From: G963704535 sp963704535
GTDB taxonomy: Bacteria; Chloroflexota; Chloroflexia; Chloroflexales; Roseiflexaceae
Assembly (NCBI GenBank): GCA_963704535.1
Contig: OY969916.1
Span: 8,122,001-8,186,000 of the forward strand
Length of the DNA: 64,000 bases
Reading direction: 5' to 3'
A program made the translations under genes and the position numbers. Each line of letters starts with the position of its first letter. Position 1 is the stretch's first letter. Positions 26,904-35,244 of the stretch are shown here, one piece after another. The notes under the pieces are model-generated. The model did not search any database. It saw only the letters and a program-made list of their open reading frames with translations, and was not told the DNA's origin.

Positions 26904-27386
26904 ATGAAATGGATCACCCGTGAGCGCCCGCGTGTCGGTCGGATCGGCTGCGCCTGGCTGATCAAGACGTTTATCGATCCCGACGCCGAGTTTTATTTCA
27001 CGACCGGCCAGCAAGCCCAGGCCGAAACCGCCCGGCTCGGCGCCACGCCCTTCCATATGGATGGTGTGCCGCTGACGCGCCAAGGCGACCGTACATCCTT
27101 CGAGGTGGTGCTGGAACATTACCAACTGACCGATGATCCGGCCCTGGCACTGCTGGCGCGGATCGTGAACACAGCCGATATCAAGCAGAGCCGCTGGAAG
27201 CAGCCGGAGGGACCGGGGCTGCTGGCGATCACCGACGGCCTGCGACTGCGCTACGCCGATGATCAGGCCCTGCTGGGCGCCGGGGCGCAAGTCTACGACG
27301 CGCTGTATGCCTACTGCCAAGAGATGATTCGTCGCGGGCGGCCATCCGGCGCGGCCCCAGCCGAGTTTGGCAATCCCGCGTCTTAA
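26904..27386 (+). CDS. Chromate resistance protein ChrB, C-terminal domain type
   Basis: The 160-residue protein matches the stand-alone ChrB_C domain: MKWITRERPRVGRIGCAWLI, FIDPDAEFYF, ATPFHMDGV and the late IVNTADIK. In chromate operons ChrB regulates the ChrA pump. Isolated copies like this one lack the N-terminal half and a chrA neighbour, so the name gives homology only. The stop TAA is the insertion triplet of element A10. Confidence 0.85.
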   Translation: MKWITRERPRVGRIGCAWLIKTFIDPDAEFYFTTGQQAQAETARLGATPFHMDGVPLTRQGDRTSFEVVLEHYQLTDDPALALLARIVNTADIKQSRWKQPEGPGLLAITDGLRLRYADDQALLGAGAQVYDALYAYCQEMIRRGRPSGAAPAEFGNPAS

Positions 27387-27515
27387 AGACCATCTGAAAG
27401 GGGGAGTTTGAGAGGCTTGCCGCCTCAAGAATCCCTTCCCGCCACGAAGCTTCGGCTGACGAAGGGGGAGTTTGAGGGGGCCGCCCCTCAAGCATCCTTC
27501 TTCACCATGGAACTT
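27387..27515. mobile_element. Family A MITE, copy A10 (rearranged, one and a half copies)
   Basis: AGACCATCTGAAAGGGGG follows the chrB stop TAA. A first hairpin (GTTTGAGAGGC/GCCGCCTCAAG) is followed by a second GGGGGAGTTTGAGGGGGCC/GCCCCTCAAG half. The right terminal repeat is missing. Confidence 0.65.
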
Positions 27516-27542
27516 CGATAACAAAGAGCAGGAAAACCAACA

Positions 27543-28547
27543 ATGCTATTGATACGGAACGCGGCGCTAGCCGCGCTGACCTTGCTACTGATAGCTTGTG
27601 GCGCGGGCAACCCGGCCTCCAGCGCGCCCACGAGCCTGGTGCCGCCGGCTTCCAACCAACCGGCCGCGCCCGCTCCCACGCCCACACTCTCCGCGCCGAC
27701 GGTGAGCGTCTCCCTGCCGGCGGTGATCACATCAGGGCCGCCGTCGGGCGGGCAATGCGCGACGAGCACGGTCCCGACGCCGGCCCCGACCTCGCTGCCC
27801 GCGACGGTGGTGCCGCCCGGCCCGCGCCCCACGGCGATCGCCGAGCCGCCAGTTATGACCTACACGGTGATCAACACCTACCCCCACGACCCAGGCGCGT
27901 TTACCCAGGGGCTGGTGTTCACCGACGGCGTCCTGTATGAGGGCACCGGGCTGTATGGGCAGTCGAGCCTGCGCCGCGTGGTCCTCGAGACGGGCGCGGT
28001 CCTCCAGAGCTGCACGCTGCCGACCGAGTTGTTCGGCGAGGGCATCGCGATCTACGGCGACCGGATCGTCCAACTGACCTGGCAATCGCACATCGGCCTG
28101 GTCTACGACAAAACGAGCTTTGAGCTATTGCGGACCTTCAGCTATCCGACCGAGGGCTGGGGGCTGACGCACGATGGGGCGCGGCTGATTATGAGCGACG
28201 GCACGGCGACTCTGCATGTGCTCGACCCGGAGACGTTTGCCGAGGTCGGCCAAGTCGAGGTCTACGATCAGGATGGCCCGGTGGTGCGGCTGAATGAGCT
28301 GGAGTACATCGGCGGCGAGATCTACGCCAATATCTGGCAAACCGACCGGGTTGTGCGGATCGATCCGCAGACCGGCCAGGTGCTGGGCTGGGTCGATCTA
28401 AGCGGCCTGCTCTCGCCGGAGGATCGCCAACAGCCGGTCGATGTCCTCAATGGGATCGCGTATGACCCGGCGAGCGACCGGCTGTTCGTGACCGGGAAGC
28501 TGTGGCCGAAGCTGTTTGAGATTGAGTTGACGGTGGCGGGGCCGTGA
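27543..28547 (+). CDS. Glutaminyl-peptide cyclotransferase (glutamine cyclotransferase) lipoprotein
   Basis: The 334-residue protein starts with a lipoprotein signal (LAALTLLLIACG, Cys at about 19) and a long Pro/Thr/Ala linker to about 100. It then forms a five-blade beta-propeller of the plant/bacterial QC family (PF05096): INTYPHDPGAFTQGLVF, YEGTGLYGQSSLR, EGWGLTHDG, LNELEYIGGEIYANIWQTD and VLNGIAYDPASDRLFVTGKLW. QC converts N-terminal glutamine to pyroglutamate. It is probably anchored outside the cytoplasmic membrane. Confidence 0.9.
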   Translation: MLLIRNAALAALTLLLIACGAGNPASSAPTSLVPPASNQPAAPAPTPTLSAPTVSVSLPAVITSGPPSGGQCATSTVPTPAPTSLPATVVPPGPRPTAIAEPPVMTYTVINTYPHDPGAFTQGLVFTDGVLYEGTGLYGQSSLRRVVLETGAVLQSCTLPTELFGEGIAIYGDRIVQLTWQSHIGLVYDKTSFELLRTFSYPTEGWGLTHDGARLIMSDGTATLHVLDPETFAEVGQVEVYDQDGPVVRLNELEYIGGEIYANIWQTDRVVRIDPQTGQVLGWVDLSGLLSPEDRQQPVDVLNGIAYDPASDRLFVTGKLWPKLFEIELTVAGP

Positions 28548-28567
28548 GGGTGAGGGCGTTGCCTTTC

Positions 28568-28605
28568 GAGTGCATCGTATGCTCATCACCTGTAGGAATG
28601 CACTC
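28568..28605 (+). terminator. Hairpin downstream of cyclotransferase gene
   Basis: GAGTGCAT and ATGCACTC arms with a 22-base loop, followed by attattt. A modest terminator candidate. Confidence 0.4.
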
Positions 28606-28669
28606 ATTATTTGCATCCAGCCTCCCTTCATCAGTTGTCGGAAAGTGACCGCAGCGGAGCGCACAAACT

Positions 28670-28990
28670 ATGAGCAATAAAGCACACGAAGCCGAATCAG
28701 CCGACGACGATGTGCGGCCAGAGTATGACTTTTCTGGTCGCACGGGAGTACGTGGCAAATACTACCAGAGGCTCCGCCAAGGCTATACCATCAAGGTTCA
28801 ACGCGAAGATGGGACTACATTGGTGCAGCACGTCACCCGCCCTGAAGGCACAGTGACGCTCGATCCCGATGTACGTGAGTATTTTCCCGACGCGGAGTCA
28901 GTCAATACGGCCCTCCGCGCCCTGATTCACTTGGTCCCACAGAAAAAGTCCAAACGTACACCCGCAACCAAATCAACGAAATCGTCATAG
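28670..28990 (+). CDS. Hypothetical protein, possible antitoxin-like
   Basis: The 106-residue hydrophilic protein begins with an acidic segment (EAESADDDVRPEYDFSG), then GVRGKYYQRLRQGYTIKV. It contains LDPDVREYFPDAESVNTALR, a helix pattern seen in small antitoxin-like proteins that are often found near DUF5615/DUF433 or PIN genes, and a Lys-rich tail. It lies just upstream of a DUF433 gene. The role is inferred only from context. Confidence 0.55.
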   Translation: MSNKAHEAESADDDVRPEYDFSGRTGVRGKYYQRLRQGYTIKVQREDGTTLVQHVTRPEGTVTLDPDVREYFPDAESVNTALRALIHLVPQKKSKRTPATKSTKSS

Positions 28991-29050
28991 ATCGCAAGAC
29001 GTTTTTGGCCTCTAGAAGCAAGAAAAAGACTGTACCGATGAGGTGATGCT

Positions 29051-29281
29051 ATGGATAAATCCTGGAAGCACCTTGATGCGGTTGAGTCTCACCCCGATAA
29101 AGTCAGTGGTGTGTGGGTCTTTCGTGGCACCCGTGTTCCGGTGGCGGCCTTATTTGAGAATCTCCGTGACGGCGCAACGGTCGACCAGTTTCTTGAGTGG
29201 TTTCCAGGTGTGCAGCGTGCCGATGTAGAAGCAGTACTCGATTACGAAATCGCGGCGCTGACCACTGCGGAAGCAGCATGA
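29051..29281 (+). CDS. DUF433 domain protein (antitoxin-like)
   Basis: The 76-residue protein is a complete DUF433 domain (GVWVFRGTRVPVAALFENL, DGATVDQFLEWFPGVQ, DVEAVLDYEIA). DUF433 proteins are putative antitoxins with a MerR/VapB-like helix-turn-helix and are normally followed by a DUF5615 PIN-like toxin. ATG 29051 follows GATGAGGTGATGCT. The stop overlaps the ATG of the toxin remnant (ATGA), the usual coupling in these pairs. Confidence 0.85.
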   Translation: MDKSWKHLDAVESHPDKVSGVWVFRGTRVPVAALFENLRDGATVDQFLEWFPGVQRADVEAVLDYEIAALTTAEAA

Positions 29282-29301
29282 ACATCCTCTTCGATCATTG
29301 A
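29278..29301 (+). pseudogene. Truncated DUF5615-type toxin gene (first seven codons left)
   Basis: ATG 29278 overlaps the DUF433 stop and reads MNILFDH followed by TGA. DUF5615 toxins characteristically begin M(N/K)ILFDxN/H. The rest is gone, and the break is followed by a 20-bp tandem repeat and MITE A11. Confidence 0.6.
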
Positions 29302-29304
29302 TAT

Positions 29305-29451
29305 CTAACTCCAATACCTTTCCAATAAGAAACTGTTTGAAAAGGGCATTGTCTCGCCTACGATCTGTGGTGGAAGGGGGATTCTTGAGGGGCGGCCCCC
29401 TCAAACTCCCCCTTTTCAAACAGTCTCTAACTCCAATACCTTTCCAATAAG
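29305..29451. mobile_element. Family A MITE, copy A11 (29329-29427), inserted into a 20-bp tandem repeat
   Basis: GAAACTGTTTGAAAAG and CTTTTCAAACAGTCTC ends with TAA duplications at 29326-29328 and 29428-29430. A 25-bp direct repeat (ctaactccaatacctttcca...) lies on both sides (29305-29329, 29427-29451), best explained by insertion at the TAA junction of a pre-existing two-copy tandem repeat. Confidence 0.85.
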
Positions 29452-29678
29452 ACCTGACAGGTCTTATGGATAACATTCCCCGCAGGTCGGGAGACACTTC
29501 CTCCTGGATGGATAACACAACCTGTAGATCATGACATCCATCCTTCTGGATGGATAACATTCCCCACAGGTCGGGACATCCATCCTCCTGGATGGATAAC
29601 ATTCCTCGCAGGCCAGGACATCCATCCTCCTAGATGGATAACATTCCTCGCAGGTCGGGACATCCTCCCTCTTGGTCG
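29449..29678. repeat. 42-bp tandem repeat (minisatellite), five units, with internal palindromes
   Basis: It opens with the palindrome AAGACCTGACAGGTCTT (29449-29465). Units starting tggataacattcc recur at 29467, 29510, 29552, 29594 and 29636. Each includes catccatcctcctggatgg, an imperfect palindrome. The period is divisible by three. It occupies most of the gap before the RraA-like gene; no gene is supported here. Confidence 0.85.
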
Positions 29679-29857
29679 GGCAGCGAAACTTGAGGTTCGG
29701 GCTGATTGCCTACGGCAACCAATCGATCAGCAATAGGGGCGCGCCTCGATCGGTGCGCCCTGTCTTTGGCTGTGGTCGCTATTTTACCTACTGTCGCAGA
29801 ACACCTGCCCATCGGTGATATACTACACGCTGATTCACGCTTGTAGGGAGGCAGCAT

Positions 29858-30595
29858 ATGGCCCAATCGCAGGATATCGTCCGTCCATCGAAGGAGATCA
29901 TCGACGGCCTGGCCCAGATCGGCAGCGCCACTGCCAGTGGCGAGCTGAGTCGCCTGGGCATCCGCGACCCGTTTATGCGCGGGCCGGTGGCCTGGAACAA
30001 GGGCAAGACGGTGGTTGGCCCGGCCCTGACGCTCCAGTTTATGCCCAAGCGCGAGGATCAGTACCGCGTGGACGAGTATGCCGACCCTGAGCGCCAGCTT
30101 CACCGCCACGTCCTCTATCACACCCAGCCGGGGGATGTCGTGGTTGTCGATGCGCGGGGCGATCTGAGCAGCGGGGTGTTTGGCGAGATGATGCTGACCT
30201 ACTTCAAGGGCCGCGGCGGCATTGGCGTGGTCATAGACGGCTGCATACGCGATTACCCGCACGTTAAGCAGCTCGACCTGGGCCTGTGGCTGCGCGGGGT
30301 CACGCCCAATTTCCACACCCAGACCAATATCTTTCCTTTCGCCGTCAATGTGCCGATCGCGTGCGGGGATGTGCTGGTGATCCCCGGCGATATCATTGTG
30401 GCCGACGACGATGGGGTGGTCGTCGTCCCGGCCGGAATGGCGTCACAACTGCTCCAGAAGGCCAGCGAGCACGCCGAGTGGGAGGATTTCTCGCGCCTGC
30501 GGTTGAGCGAGGGCGGCGAGCTGCGGAAGTATTACCCGCTCTCCGAGGAGGCGCGCGCCGAGTACGAGGAGTGGCGCAAGGCGCAGGGGAGGTAA
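29858..30595 (+). CDS. RraA-like/HMG aldolase family protein
   Basis: The 245-residue protein has the RraA fold. Its substrate/metal motif GIGVVIDGCIRDYPHVKQL (about 124-142) holds the Asp-Arg-Asp set of 4-hydroxy-4-methyl-2-oxoglutarate/oxaloacetate aldolases, and TLQFMPKREDQ precedes GDVVVVDARGDLSSGVFGE. Family members are either divalent-metal aldolases or RNase E inhibitors. Conserved active-site residues and the longer length favour the aldolase/dehydratase type. A TATACT box lies at 29819-29824 and AGGGAGG before the start. Confidence 0.85.
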   Translation: MAQSQDIVRPSKEIIDGLAQIGSATASGELSRLGIRDPFMRGPVAWNKGKTVVGPALTLQFMPKREDQYRVDEYADPERQLHRHVLYHTQPGDVVVVDARGDLSSGVFGEMMLTYFKGRGGIGVVIDGCIRDYPHVKQLDLGLWLRGVTPNFHTQTNIFPFAVNVPIACGDVLVIPGDIIVADDDGVVVVPAGMASQLLQKASEHAEWEDFSRLRLSEGGELRKYYPLSEEARAEYEEWRKAQGR

Positions 30596-30601
30596 TACTC
30601 T

Positions 30602-30668
30602 TTGGAGATTGGAGATTGGAGATTAGAGATTGAGCGTGACGCCCCAATCTCTAATCTCCAATCTCCAG
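30602..30668. repeat. Heptad array gagattg, inverted pair
   Basis: ggagattggagattggaga and ctctaatctccaatctcc around a gcgtgacgcc centre, between the convergent stops of the RraA-like and P450 genes. It can form a terminator-like hairpin for both strands. Confidence 0.75.
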
Positions 30669-30676
30669 GCGTTACC

Positions 30677-32065
30677 TTAGCGCGCGGTAAGCTTTACCGT
30701 TACGCCGTTCTTGGGCCGCAGCGTGGCCGACAGCTCCGGCTCGACGACGCTCCCCGGTACCGCAGAGATGCGGTAGCGCTGGAACAACATGGCCAGGATG
30801 AGTTGGGCCTCCATCATGGCGAAGTCGCGCCCGATGCACTGGTGCTGGCCGACGCCGAAGGCGATCCAGGCGAACTTGTCGCGGCTGGCGGCGCGCTCAG
30901 GAGCGAAGCGATCGGGGTCGAACCGCTCGGCGTCCTCCCAGAAGCCGGGGTGGCGGTGGATGATGTAGGGCAGTATCATCACGCTGGAGCCGGCCGGGAT
31001 GCTGTAGCCGTCGATCACGTCGTCGGCCACGGCTTGGCGACTGAGGAACCAGGCCGGCGGGCGGATTCGGATGACCTCCTGGAAGACTCTGGCGGCGTAC
31101 CCAAGCGCGGGGATGTCTTCAAAGGCGGGCGTGCGCGAGCCCAGCGCCGCGTCGACCTCGTCGTGCAGGCGCACCATCAGCGCGTGCTGCTGGGTGAGGT
31201 AGTGGCCGGCCCAGGAGAGCGCCAGGCTGGTGGTCTCGTAGCCGGCCAGCACCAGCGAGACGGCCTCGTCGCGCAGTTGCTCGTTGGTCATCTGCTCGCC
31301 AGTCTCTTCGTCGACCAGGTCGAGCATCATGCCCATGAGCGTGCCGTCGACGGCGTCGCTCTGGCGCACGCGCTCGATCAGCTTGTAGATCGCCGTGTTG
31401 ACGCGCTGGATCACCTCCTTAGAGCGCTTGGCCCCCGGCACCGGCATCCACGCCGGCAGCTTGGAGATCAGCATGGCTTTCGGTATGTAGTCAAGCATGT
31501 AGGTCAGGTCGCCGCTCAGTTCGTCGACCTCCTGGTCGTTCAGCGACATGCCGAACAGGGCGCGAACGATCACTTTCATGGTGATGCGGCTGAACGCCGG
31601 CGTCAGGTTGATATTCTGTCCGGCGCGCGCGATCGGCTCCCAGGTGGTCAGCTCCTCGCTGATCGTGGCGACCATGAGCGCGGTCAGCCCGGCCAGGCGC
31701 TTGCGGTGGAAGTGTGGCTGCATCATTCGCCGCTGGCGCAGCCAGAACGGGCCGTCGCTGCCCACCAACCCATTGCCAAGGATCGGACGCCCGCCCTCGT
31801 AGACCGGGCCACCGCGCACATAGTTGCGGGCGTTTTCCAGAAACATGCGCTCGGCGTGGCGCGGGTGGTTGAGCACCACCATGTTCAGCGGGCCGAGGTT
31901 GAGCCGGTAGATGTCGCCGTAGCGCTCGCGCGCCTCGACCAGGAAATCGAACGGTCGTCGTACGAACGCGGGGATGGAGCCGACCAGCGGCAGCCCGCGC
32001 GTCATTGGCGGAAGCGAATGTATTGAACCAGCAACAGCATGTTGCTGAAGATGTTGCTCGATCAC
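30677..32065 (-). CDS. Cytochrome P450, copy 1
   Basis: I start at GTG 32065 (IEQHLQQHAVAG) after AAAGGAACC, which the second copy shares; 462 residues. It has an N-terminal PPMTRGLPLVGSIPAF, the C-helix WLRQRRMMQPHF, the I-helix oxygen-activation motif AGYETTS, the ExxR pair in EVIRIRP and the heme loop FGVGQHQCIGRDFA with the Cys ligand. The sequence has CYP102/CYP4-like soluble features and no membrane anchor. It oxidises an unknown substrate and needs external redox partners not seen here. A tandem paralogue lies directly upstream. Confidence 0.92.
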   Translation of the reverse strand: MIEQHLQQHAVAGSIHSLPPMTRGLPLVGSIPAFVRRPFDFLVEARERYGDIYRLNLGPLNMVVLNHPRHAERMFLENARNYVRGGPVYEGGRPILGNGLVGSDGPFWLRQRRMMQPHFHRKRLAGLTALMVATISEELTTWEPIARAGQNINLTPAFSRITMKVIVRALFGMSLNDQEVDELSGDLTYMLDYIPKAMLISKLPAWMPVPGAKRSKEVIQRVNTAIYKLIERVRQSDAVDGTLMGMMLDLVDEETGEQMTNEQLRDEAVSLVLAGYETTSLALSWAGHYLTQQHALMVRLHDEVDAALGSRTPAFEDIPALGYAARVFQEVIRIRPPAWFLSRQAVADDVIDGYSIPAGSSVMILPYIIHRHPGFWEDAERFDPDRFAPERAASRDKFAWIAFGVGQHQCIGRDFAMMEAQLILAMLFQRYRISAVPGSVVEPELSATLRPKNGVTVKLTAR

Positions 32066-32225
32066 GGGTGAGGTTCCTTTCAATGCTCAATTGTCAATGG
32101 TGCATTTCTTTTCTCCTTTCGCAAGACGTGTGCTGTATTGGAGGCGTTACATCGATCAAAGCCTGTTTAGATACTCAATTCGACTGATTCTTGGAGTTTC
32201 TTGGGCCGGCTCTGCGCGGGATGAT

Positions 32226-32257
32226 AAAACGGCCGCACCCGAAGGCACGGCCGCTTT
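32226..32257 (-). terminator. Imperfect terminator downstream of P450 copy 2
   Basis: aaacggccgcac and gcacggccgcttt pair around cccgaag; read on the minus strand the stem is followed by TTTTAT. It lies between the two P450 genes, so each probably has its own transcript. Confidence 0.5.
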
Positions 32258-32328
32258 GGCGTATTGTGGAAGCCGGGTTCGCAGCTGGCCTCTCGTAAGG
32301 TAGGGCATCCGCTCACCAGGCGGCTATC

Positions 32329-33722
32329 TCAGCGCGCGGTAAGCGTTACCGTTACGCCGTTCTTGGGCCGCAGCGTGGCCGACAACTCCGGCTCGATGAT
32401 GCGCCCTGGCATCGCAGCGATGTGGTAGCGCTGGCAGAGCATGGCCAAAATCATCGGCCCTTCCATCATGGCGAAGTCACGACCGATGCATTGGTGCTGG
32501 CCGGCGCCGAACCCGATCCAAGCGAACTTATGGCGGCCGGCGACGTTTTCAGGGGCGAAGCGCTCGGGGTCGAACCGCTCGGCGTCCTCCCAGAAGCTGG
32601 GGTGGCGGTGGAGTATGTAGGGCAGCACAAATAGGTTGGTGCCGGCTGGGATAGTGTAGCCGTCGATCACGTCGTCTTCGACGGCCATCCGGGGGAGAAA
32701 CCAGGCCGGCGGGCGTAGCCGGATGCTTTCGTGGAAGACCCTGGCGGCGTACTCAAGCGCCGGGATATCTTCAAAGGCGGGCGTGCGCGAGCCCAGCGCC
32801 GCGTCGGTCTCGTCGCGCAGGCGCGCCAGGAGCTGAGGCTGCTGGGTGAGGTAGTTGCAGGCCCAGGAGAGTGATAGGCTGGTCGAACTCAAAGCCGGCA
32901 ATGATCAGCGAGATCGCTTCGTCGCGGAGCTGCACGTCGGTCATGCGCTCGCCGGTCTCATCATCGACCGTGTCGAGCATCATGCCCATGAGCGTGTTGT
33001 CGGCGGTATCGCTCTGGCGGACGCGCTCGATCAGCCGGTAGAGTGTCGTGTTGATCCCGTTGAGCATCTCGGTGAAGCGCCGCGCTTGCGGCACGGGAAG
33101 CCACGACGGAAGCTTAGCAAGCAGCGTGGCTTTCGGTATATAGTCGAGCGCGAATGTCAGGTCGTTGCTCAGGCTGTCGACCTCCTGGTCGCTCAGTGAT
33201 GTGCCGAACAGGGCACGGACGGTCACTTTCATGGTGATGCGACCGAACGCCGGCGTCAGGTTGAAGGTCTGCCCGGCGCGCGCGACCGGCTCCCAGGTGG
33301 CCAACTCTTCGCCGATCGTGGCGGCCATGAGTGTGGTCAGGCCGGTCAGGCGCTTGCGGTGGAAATGCGGCTGCATCATCCGCCGCTGGCGCAACCAGAA
33401 CGGGCCGTCGTTGGTCAGTAGCCCATCGCCGATGAACGAGCGCGATCCTTCGTAGATGGCGCCGCCGCGAATGTAGTTGCGGCCATGTTCCACCAGCATG
33501 TGCTCGGCGTGGTGCGGGTGGTTGAGCACCACCAGGCTCAGGGGACCGAGGTCGGCTCTGTAGATGTCGCCGTAGCGCTCGCGCGCCTCCAGCAGGAAAT
33601 CGAACGGCCGCCGCATGAATGCGGGGAGCACGCCGACCAGTGGCAGCCCACGCGCTTTTGGTGGGAGAGGGTACATCGAGTTCGGCAACAGCAGGTTGGT
33701 GGTGAGGATGTTGCTTAATCAC
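32329..33722 (-). CDS. Cytochrome P450, copy 2; two frameshifts
   Basis: Removing one base near 32885 (gagTTcgacc) restores the I-helix IIAGFETTS-like region (AGFE-STSLSLSW), and one near 33688 links GTG 33722 (MIKQHPHHQPAV) to NSMYPLPPKARGLPLVG. The corrected 463 residues match copy 1 in length and carry WLRQRRMMQPHF, ESIRLRP and the heme loop FGAGQHQCIGRDFA. It is a tandem duplicate with a shared upstream AAAGGAACC. The substrate may differ, since copy 2 has diverged throughout. Confidence 0.88.
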
Positions 33723-33954
33723 GGGGGAGGTTCCTTTCGGTAAGACGTAGGGTAGAGTGGAATTGGAAACCGTGCTCGATCCATGATTCGCCGGGTTTGC
33801 GATTTTGCCCTATCGGCGGATGCGCTTTCGCTCCTCCTTTCAGACGATGTTATGATATATCGTAAGCATTACCCGTCCGATAGCCCCCTATCATCATTAT
33901 ACATATAAAGTTGGACTCAGAGTACGGTCTTGGTATGTAGGTCCCTATACATAG

Positions 33955-35212
33955 ATTTGCTACCGTACAGAAAATATGAGCTGATCAAGCGGTAACGCAT
34001 CTCGGTGGGCCAGAAGGAAATCAATGGGCATGGTATCCTGTTCGTCAGCGTAACCAAACGAGACGAATGGAGGGAAACCATGCACATCAACTTCCGTACC
34101 TATCGTACCATCAAACTGACCCTGGTGCAGGTTTTGCACACCCGTGCCAACAGCCATGCCGAACAGCACCTTAACACCTTGAGCTTGCTGATTTGTGGCA
34201 TCGTCAGTGCCCAGCATGTGCAGTTCGATAAGCTCGCCAGCCATGCCCCGATCAGAGGACGCAAGAATGAAAGCCTGATCACGCGCTTTCGGCGCTGGGT
34301 CAAGCACGACGCTATCACGCTGGAGGCGCTCTGGCTCCCGTTCGCCCGTGCGGTACTCTCCAGTCTGGCGCACCTGCCACTGACCATCCTGCTGGATGGA
34401 ACCACCGCCGGGCGCGGCTGTGTGGTCTTGATGGCCAGCGTTCTCTATCGTCATCGCGCCATTCCGCTGCTGTGGACGGTGGTAAAGGGCAAGAAGGGCC
34501 ATCTGCCTGAGGCGCTGCATTGCGCACTGATCGAGCAGCTTCAGGAGTTGATCCCGCCCGATGCGACCGTCACGCTGCTGGGCGATGGTGAGTTTGACGG
34601 CACCGAGTTGCAAACCAGATTGCGCGCGAGGAAGTGGGAGTATGTCTGCCGCACTGCTACCAACATTCTGATCTTTGCTCAGGATGGGGTCTTCACGGTC
34701 GGTGATCTGCCGCTCTCGCGCGGTGAGGCTGTCGCCATCGCGGATGTGCGCATGACCGCCAAGCAGTATGGACCAATTCTGGTGATTGGGGTCTGGGACG
34801 CCAAGCAGCAGCAACCACTCTATCTGATCAGCTCGTTGAGTGATGCGGACGAGGCGGTCAAGCGCTATCGGATGCGCTTTCGGATTGAGTGCATGTTTGC
34901 CAATCATAAAAGTCGTGGGTTTCGGATTGACAAAAGCCATCTGGCCGCCCCCGAACGTCTGGCGCGGCTGCTGATCGCCACTGCTCTGGCCTATGTGTGG
35001 ATTCATGCGGCCGCCGTGTTTGCCCAGGAGCAGGGATGGGTCGAACAATTTCATCGCAAAGATCGCTGTGACTTAGGCCTGTTTCAAATCGGGCTGCGCG
35101 CGATACAGTATGCACTACGTGAAGGGTTACGTGTTCCGGTCAGTTTCCGATTGCCCATAGACCCGCCCACTGCCTCACACATGGCGAACGGATTTTCTGT
35201 ACGGTAGCAAAT
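33955..35212. mobile_element. IS4-family insertion sequence, intact
   Basis: 21-bp terminal inverted repeats ATTTGCTACCGTACAGAAAAT (33955-33975 and 35192-35212) bound one complete transposase gene. ACATAG stands directly outside both ends (33949-33954 and 35213-35218), a 6-bp target duplication. The flanks also share a longer diverged similarity (aaagttggactcagagta versus aaagttagactcaaagta), so the target was probably repetitive. The 33723-33948 stretch before it holds no gene I can see. Confidence 0.88.
34080..35207 (+). CDS. IS4-family DDE transposase
   Basis: From ATG 34080 (MHINFRTYRT) it is 375 residues. It contains DDE residues in LDGTTAGRG and GDGEFDG and the YREK signature in YRMRFRIECMFANHK, followed by LLIATALAYVWIHAAAV, as in IS4/ISH3-like transposases. 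The frame is unbroken, so it may be active. It extends almost to the right inverted repeat. Confidence 0.92.
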   Translation: MHINFRTYRTIKLTLVQVLHTRANSHAEQHLNTLSLLICGIVSAQHVQFDKLASHAPIRGRKNESLITRFRRWVKHDAITLEALWLPFARAVLSSLAHLPLTILLDGTTAGRGCVVLMASVLYRHRAIPLLWTVVKGKKGHLPEALHCALIEQLQELIPPDATVTLLGDGEFDGTELQTRLRARKWEYVCRTATNILIFAQDGVFTVGDLPLSRGEAVAIADVRMTAKQYGPILVIGVWDAKQQQPLYLISSLSDADEAVKRYRMRFRIECMFANHKSRGFRIDKSHLAAPERLARLLIATALAYVWIHAAAVFAQEQGWVEQFHRKDRCDLGLFQIGLRAIQYALREGLRVPVSFRLPIDPPTASHMANGFSVR

Positions 35213-35244
35213 ACATAGAAAGTTAGACTCAAAGTACAACCTTA

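Noticed and set aside
29467..29678. CRISPR-like array of regularly spaced repeats
   Set aside because: The 42-bp units are directly tandem with no unique spacers, vary between copies, and no cas genes are near.
29630..30316. Minus-strand open frame across the minisatellite and the RraA-like gene
   Set aside because: It is antisense to a clear RraA-family gene and gains length only through stop-free tandem repeats.
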